NCBI RefSeq assembly: GCF_007744255.1
Contig: NZ_CP036267.1
Location: forward strand, 3,103,500 to 3,167,499
DNA length: 64,000 nucleotides
Direction: 5' to 3'
Source: Thalassoglobus polymorphus
Lineage (GTDB): Bacteria; Planctomycetota; Planctomycetia; Planctomycetales; Planctomycetaceae
Position numbers and translations under genes: made by a program
Shown here: positions 60,848-64,000 of the stretch, piece after piece
Layout: each line of letters opens with the position of its first letter
Position numbering within the stretch: position 1 is the first letter of the stretch
Notes under the pieces: generated by a model
The model's input: the letters and a program-made list of their open reading frames with translations, nothing else
Database searches by the model: none
Told to the model about the DNA's origin: nothing

Positions 60848-62176
60848 CTACTCGGTAACTTTTAGCATCGAAACGATCGTCCATCCGTCAACCACAGGCA
60901 ATTCACTGGCGAAACGGATGGCTGGTCGATCTAGCCATGGATCGCGGATTCCGACTCCCAGTCGATATGCCCCGGCTGGAACTTGAAACGTAAGCTTCGA
61001 CTCCTCGGAAAAATCGCCGGGTGTCCACTTCCGGATATCCCATTCTGTTTTGCAAATCTTGACGACCTTGCCTGATGAATCGAGCAAAGCCCATTCGAAC
61101 AGCCATGGGTAGTAAAACGGAGCGGTCCCAATGTTCCTGCCTTCCAGAGAAAACCTGCTCGACTGCTTTGCACTCACTTCAGCGGGGTGAACAACCTCGG
61201 TAATCTGGAATTCGTAGCCCATCTTCCGGACCAGTTCTTCGCTTCGCTTGAGAAACGTTTCGTCGTTCGATTTCTCCAATGCTGGACAGTATGGACCAAC
61301 CCATGAAAAGTGAGACCGATCCAGCATTGTCAGAGTTGTCTCATAATCCTTCCCGAGCCATTGCCGAGCTTTGTTTGGGACCATCTCGCCGCCGACCACG
61401 GCAACTCGCCAGTTTTCGGTACGCTTGGTTTTCCTCAACCCCGAGAGAAAACTCCAGTCTTTCCCGTTGTCGGTGTCTTGCGGAAACATATCGTCATGAA
61501 ATCCAATCCAATCCTGCTGCCCAGCATACCCTCTGGCATAGCGAACCATCAGCGATTTATCAGGAAACGATTTCTGATAGGCGTCAATGATTCGACGTTC
61601 CGTCTCCGGTGTGGCGTACAGTTCATCTCGCGGCCACGTATGCCATTCGCCCCAAAAACCGAGCAAACCTAACTGAATGAAAGCGACGCGTGGATTCTTG
61701 TTGTATCGCTTCCCGAGAGCTTCAATCAGCCGCTCCATCGCTGAAATCATGAGTGGGTCATTATAGTCAGGCGACATCCCACCCCCATGCTCTTCATAAG
61801 CAGTCTCTTTAACACCCGCCTTGCGCAGCCAGTCGGGGAGGCCGGATGGCAATGAAGGGTAATCGACATAAACTCGAAAAATGATGTGTTTGCCATTTGC
61901 TCTCTCGACTTCCCAAGCCTTCTCCCATTCATCAAATCGAAAATCTCCTTGAACTGGTTCGAGTTCACGCCAGGAGATGTACTGAAACACCATGGAATAA
62001 GGCTGATGAATTTTGCCTGCGTCAGTGTAGGGAGCCCAGCCCTTGAGCGGGTTATCCAGTGGCCCCGCTTTTGATTGCGGGCGGACGACAATCTCTTCCG
62101 AGGATGCCGGTGCAGAAAAACAGAGAGAAGGGACAATTCCGAGCAATACGGAAAATGCAGGGAGTAGTGTTTTCAT
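60848..62176 (-). CDS. exported DUF4832-type protein, glycoside hydrolase-like barrel
   Basis: A 442-residue secreted protein. After the signal peptide (ending CFSAPASSEE) comes NPLKGWAPYTD and FQYISWRELEPVQGDFRFDE, the pattern of DUF4832 proteins, which resemble GH42-like TIM barrels. Possible acidic catalytic residues are in QLGLLGFWGEWHTWP, VVGGEMVPNKARQW and the middle EEHGGGMSPDY. A C-terminal beta domain is seen in SSRFSLEGRNIGTAPFYYPW. It probably acts on a polysaccharide or binds carbohydrate. The two adjacent ATGs at 62179 and 62176 are equivalent. Confidence 0.82.
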   Translation of the reverse strand: MKTLLPAFSVLLGIVPSLCFSAPASSEEIVVRPQSKAGPLDNPLKGWAPYTDAGKIHQPYSMVFQYISWRELEPVQGDFRFDEWEKAWEVERANGKHIIFRVYVDYPSLPSGLPDWLRKAGVKETAYEEHGGGMSPDYNDPLMISAMERLIEALGKRYNKNPRVAFIQLGLLGFWGEWHTWPRDELYATPETERRIIDAYQKSFPDKSLMVRYARGYAGQQDWIGFHDDMFPQDTDNGKDWSFLSGLRKTKRTENWRVAVVGGEMVPNKARQWLGKDYETTLTMLDRSHFSWVGPYCPALEKSNDETFLKRSEELVRKMGYEFQITEVVHPAEVSAKQSSRFSLEGRNIGTAPFYYPWLFEWALLDSSGKVVKICKTEWDIRKWTPGDFSEESKLTFQVPAGAYRLGVGIRDPWLDRPAIRFASELPVVDGWTIVSMLKVTE

Positions 62177-62228
62177 CACATCATCAGTTCATGTGGGGAA
62201 ATTAGAACCACTTCGAAAACATCTGAAA

Positions 62229-63095
62229 CTAATCGCTCTGGCCGAAGACCGCCAACTGTGGAAGGTGGTCGCTCAGAGCAAATGAATTTTCGTCAGCAAC
62301 GTTCAGACGGAAGGCTCCTTCGAAGAGTGGCCTCGATTCGACGATCTGGTGAGCAATAGGACCGGTCGCCATCACGTAATCGATACGGTGCTTCGGATCG
62401 TCCGCTCTGATGGTCAAACCTTCGCCTTCACCGACTTTGGCAAAAGTATCAATCCAGCCGGCGTCCATCCAAAGTTTGTATTCCTCGGTCTCCGGATTAT
62501 GGTTGAGATCACCAATCAAAAGCATCGATCGACCAGCATCAAGATCTTCTTTCATCGACACCAGCATCGCCTTGATTTCCTTCAAACGGACGGAAGGGTC
62601 AGGGGTCGGAAAGAGATGAGCGGAGTGGACAATCAGAGACTCCCCATTCGGCAACTTGATCGTCCCGCGTCCCCAGTGTCGAGTGAACAAATCCTTCGGA
62701 CGCTTGTGACCAAGTGGAACATTTTCTGAATCGGTGATCTCAAAACGGCTGAGCAGTGTTCCCGGCCAGTTTCCTCCGCTGGGGAAGCGAACATGGTGCA
62801 TTCCTAGATACTCTGCCACTTCTTTGGCAATCGCTTCACTTGGTGATTCTGAGAAGTTGATAATGTCGGGTTCATACAATGCCAGTTCCATGGCCAGCCG
62901 TCTTGCCATCTGGCCTTTCTTGACCGCGCTCTTTGCTAAAGGTCGGTCCTTCGGCCAGCCCGCACAGGCGTAAACGTTGTAGGAAATCACTCGAAGCGAC
63001 TGCGTTTTCTTGCCTGATGCGAAGACCGGGAGCGCAGCTGTCGAAAGCCCGGCAGCTCCTAAAGCGGCAAAAAACTGGCGTCGTGAAATCGTCAT
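62229..63095 (-). CDS. Tat-exported endonuclease/exonuclease/phosphatase family protein
   Basis: A 288-residue enzyme of the EEP superfamily (DNase I / phosphodiesterase fold). The Tat leader [20 protein letters not shown] comes first. The metal and catalytic residues appear as SYNVYA (Asn), NFSESPS (Glu), HSAHLFP (His), GDLNHNP (Asp and Asn), [13 protein letters not shown] (Asp) and LSDHLPQL (Asp-His). The target could be nucleic acid, phospholipid or another phosphodiester. A 12-bp tandem array lies about 95 bases upstream of the start. Confidence 0.9.
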   Translation of the reverse strand: MTISRRQFFAALGAAGLSTAALPVFASGKKTQSLRVISYNVYACAGWPKDRPLAKSAVKKGQMARRLAMELALYEPDIINFSESPSEAIAKEVAEYLGMHHVRFPSGGNWPGTLLSRFEITDSENVPLGHKRPKDLFTRHWGRGTIKLPNGESLIVHSAHLFPTPDPSVRLKEIKAMLVSMKEDLDAGRSMLLIGDLNHNPETEEYKLWMDAGWIDTFAKVGEGEGLTIRADDPKHRIDYVMATGPIAHQIVESRPLFEGAFRLNVADENSFALSDHLPQLAVFGQSD

Positions 63096-63187
63096 TGGGG
63101 TTCATCCTTTCCTGCTTGTCGAGAGTGGGCCATTGTCGCACGAACGTCGCTTCCTTTCCATCGCCACTGAAGAAACGACTGACGAAA

Positions 63188-63291
63188 CCACAGGCATCAC
63201 CACAGGCATCACCACAGGCATCACCACAGGCATCACCACAGGCATCACCACAGGCATCACCACAGGCATCACCACAGGCATCACCACAGGC
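63188..63291 (+). repeat. 12-bp tandem repeat array (VNTR), eight full units plus partial ends
   Basis: The unit GGCATCACCACA is repeated without change at 63193, 63205, 63217, 63229, 63241, 63253, 63265 and 63277, with partial units on both sides. Since 12 is a multiple of three and the unit has no stop codon, it creates long artificial frames on both strands. It lies in the leader or promoter region of the EEP-family gene. Confidence 0.95.
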
Positions 63292-63742
63292 AAGGACCTG
63301 GAACATCGTCTGGCAAATCAACAATCATCCATCTGTCATCACAAGACAGGTCAGGCGAACGATGGTAGAATACCATTAAGAAGATACTGTCCAACTCCGT
63401 GGAGTTCGCAAATGAGGCGGGTTCCATTTCCGCCGATCTGCCACCGAATTTGAGTTCCAGCTGGCTCAATCCCCCGAGATTTCAAGCTGGACGGAACAGA
63501 CGCAGCCGTTATGACTTCCAAGGAATTGCTCATTTCAGGGTGCATCAGTCGGGGTTGATTCAGCAAACTTCAAGAAACAGATTTTCGATTTCGGCTTCAG
63601 TGTTGATGCAATCTCTCTGGAACTCTATCGTCCGGAATTGTGATTTTGAGATGAATAATTGAGAATTGACATCAACTCGTTGATTCAGCGGGATTCTCCG
63701 TTGGTATAGAATCACGAGCTTCCAGAAGCTTTCGCAGAGACA
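63292..63742. other. divergent spacer before the LarA-like gene
   Basis: About 450 bases without a credible gene on either strand. It must contain the promoter of the rightward LarA-like gene. No copy of the TAGAGCA repeats and no strong hairpin seen. Confidence 0.55.
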
Positions 63743-64000
63743 ATGACGATGACACAAAAACCGGTGATGTCTGAAGAGGAAGTCAGAAATTGGTTCTCCA
63801 GTCAACTTCCACAAAGTGATTTTGAAGGCAAGAAAGTTCTTCTGATTGTCCCGGATCAAACTCGAACGGCTCCGATGCCGTTACTGTTTGACTCACTTTT
63901 TGAGCAACTAAACGGTGTCGTAGAAAAAATCGATGTGATCTTTGCATTGGGGACTCACCCGGCGATCTCTGAGGAGTTGATGTGTCAACTCCTCGGAATT
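63743..64000 (+). CDS. LarA-like nickel-dependent racemase domain protein (3' end outside window)
   Basis: From ATG 63743 the frame is open to the window end, 86 residues. It has VLLIVPDQTRTAPMPLLFDS and IDVIFALGTHPAISEELMCQ, the N-terminal signatures of the LarA / DUF2088 family (the D-x-T-R motif and the GTH motif). LarA uses a nickel-pincer cofactor to racemise lactate, and relatives act on other 2-hydroxy acids. AGAG lies before the ATG. A second ATG at 63749 is close by. The minus-strand frame 63560-63859 covers the same bases but is not protein-like. Confidence 0.78.
   Translation, partial: MTMTQKPVMSEEEVRNWFSSQLPQSDFEGKKVLLIVPDQTRTAPMPLLFDSLFEQLNGVVEKIDVIFALGTHPAISEELMCQLLGI

Noticed and set aside
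63188-63291. CRISPR array
   Set aside because: The units are 12 bp and contiguous with no unique spacers, and no cas genes are present.
62872-63453. Long frames through the 12-bp array encoding (GDAC)n or (TTGI)n proteins
   Set aside because: The array has no stop codon in several frames because its unit is a multiple of three; flanking parts have no protein-like composition and overlap the real EEP-family gene.

Overview
The window reads as ordinary chromosome of a planctomycete, probably in or near the Planctomycetaceae. The markers are a DUF1559 pilin-like protein, a DUF1501 Tat-exported protein, several Tat-leader hydrolases, PQQ-propeller and DUF3592 proteins, a DUF4832 protein and a complete Na+-translocating NADH:quinone reductase operon. 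I see no prophage, intact insertion sequence, CRISPR array, tRNA or rRNA.

Layout. 1-9 kb: end of an NAD isocitrate dehydrogenase gene, a di-haem peroxidase, a PQQ-propeller protein, a His-rich secreted protein, a sulfur-carrier (MoaD/ThiS) plus atypical E1-like (ThiF) pair, and argG. 9-15 kb: peptide deformylase, then a leftward TPR / ExbB / hypothetical cluster. 15-27 kb: an RND/MMPL exporter, a leftward operon of a small protein, an OleC-like AMP ligase and an enolase-superfamily enzyme, dusB, a 2-hydroxyacid dehydrogenase, rpsD, a sugar isomerase-like exported protein and mutY. 27-32 kb: a secreted protein, a histidine kinase, a large Tim44/zinc-ribbon/TerB-like protein and a DUF3592 protein, all leftward. 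32-38.5 kb: nqrABCDEF, closed by a strong hairpin. 38.4-39.7 kb: a gene-free island full of repeats. 40-48 kb: small membrane and zinc-ribbon proteins, an HlyD-type adaptor, a YiiX-like hydrolase, a coupled USP / K+(Na+)/H+ antiporter pair, a short MgtE and DUF1559. 49-52 kb: an NtrB/NtrC-type two-component pair behind a phased double inverted repeat. 52-64 kb: catabolic and exported hydrolases, a broken exonuclease gene, a Gfo/Idh dehydrogenase, an aldo/keto reductase, an AlkB-DsbA pair, a DUF4832 protein, an exported endonuclease/phosphatase-family protein, and the start of a LarA-like racemase.

The most notable feature is not a gene. At least ten gene spacers carry copies of a modular repeat about 105 bp long with ends TAGAGCA / TGCTCTA. 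A second, smaller element (75 bp core, inverted-repeat ends starting AACTGATCC / AACCAGTCC) sits inside some copies between duplicated CTAG tetranucleotides, and an unfilled copy at about 8972 shows the intact target. The small element also occurs alone. Three copies of the larger element end exactly on the stop codon of the neighbouring gene. This looks like a two-tier family of non-autonomous elements.

Motif assignments, family names and alignments are manual, from memory of the families; nothing was searched or computed.
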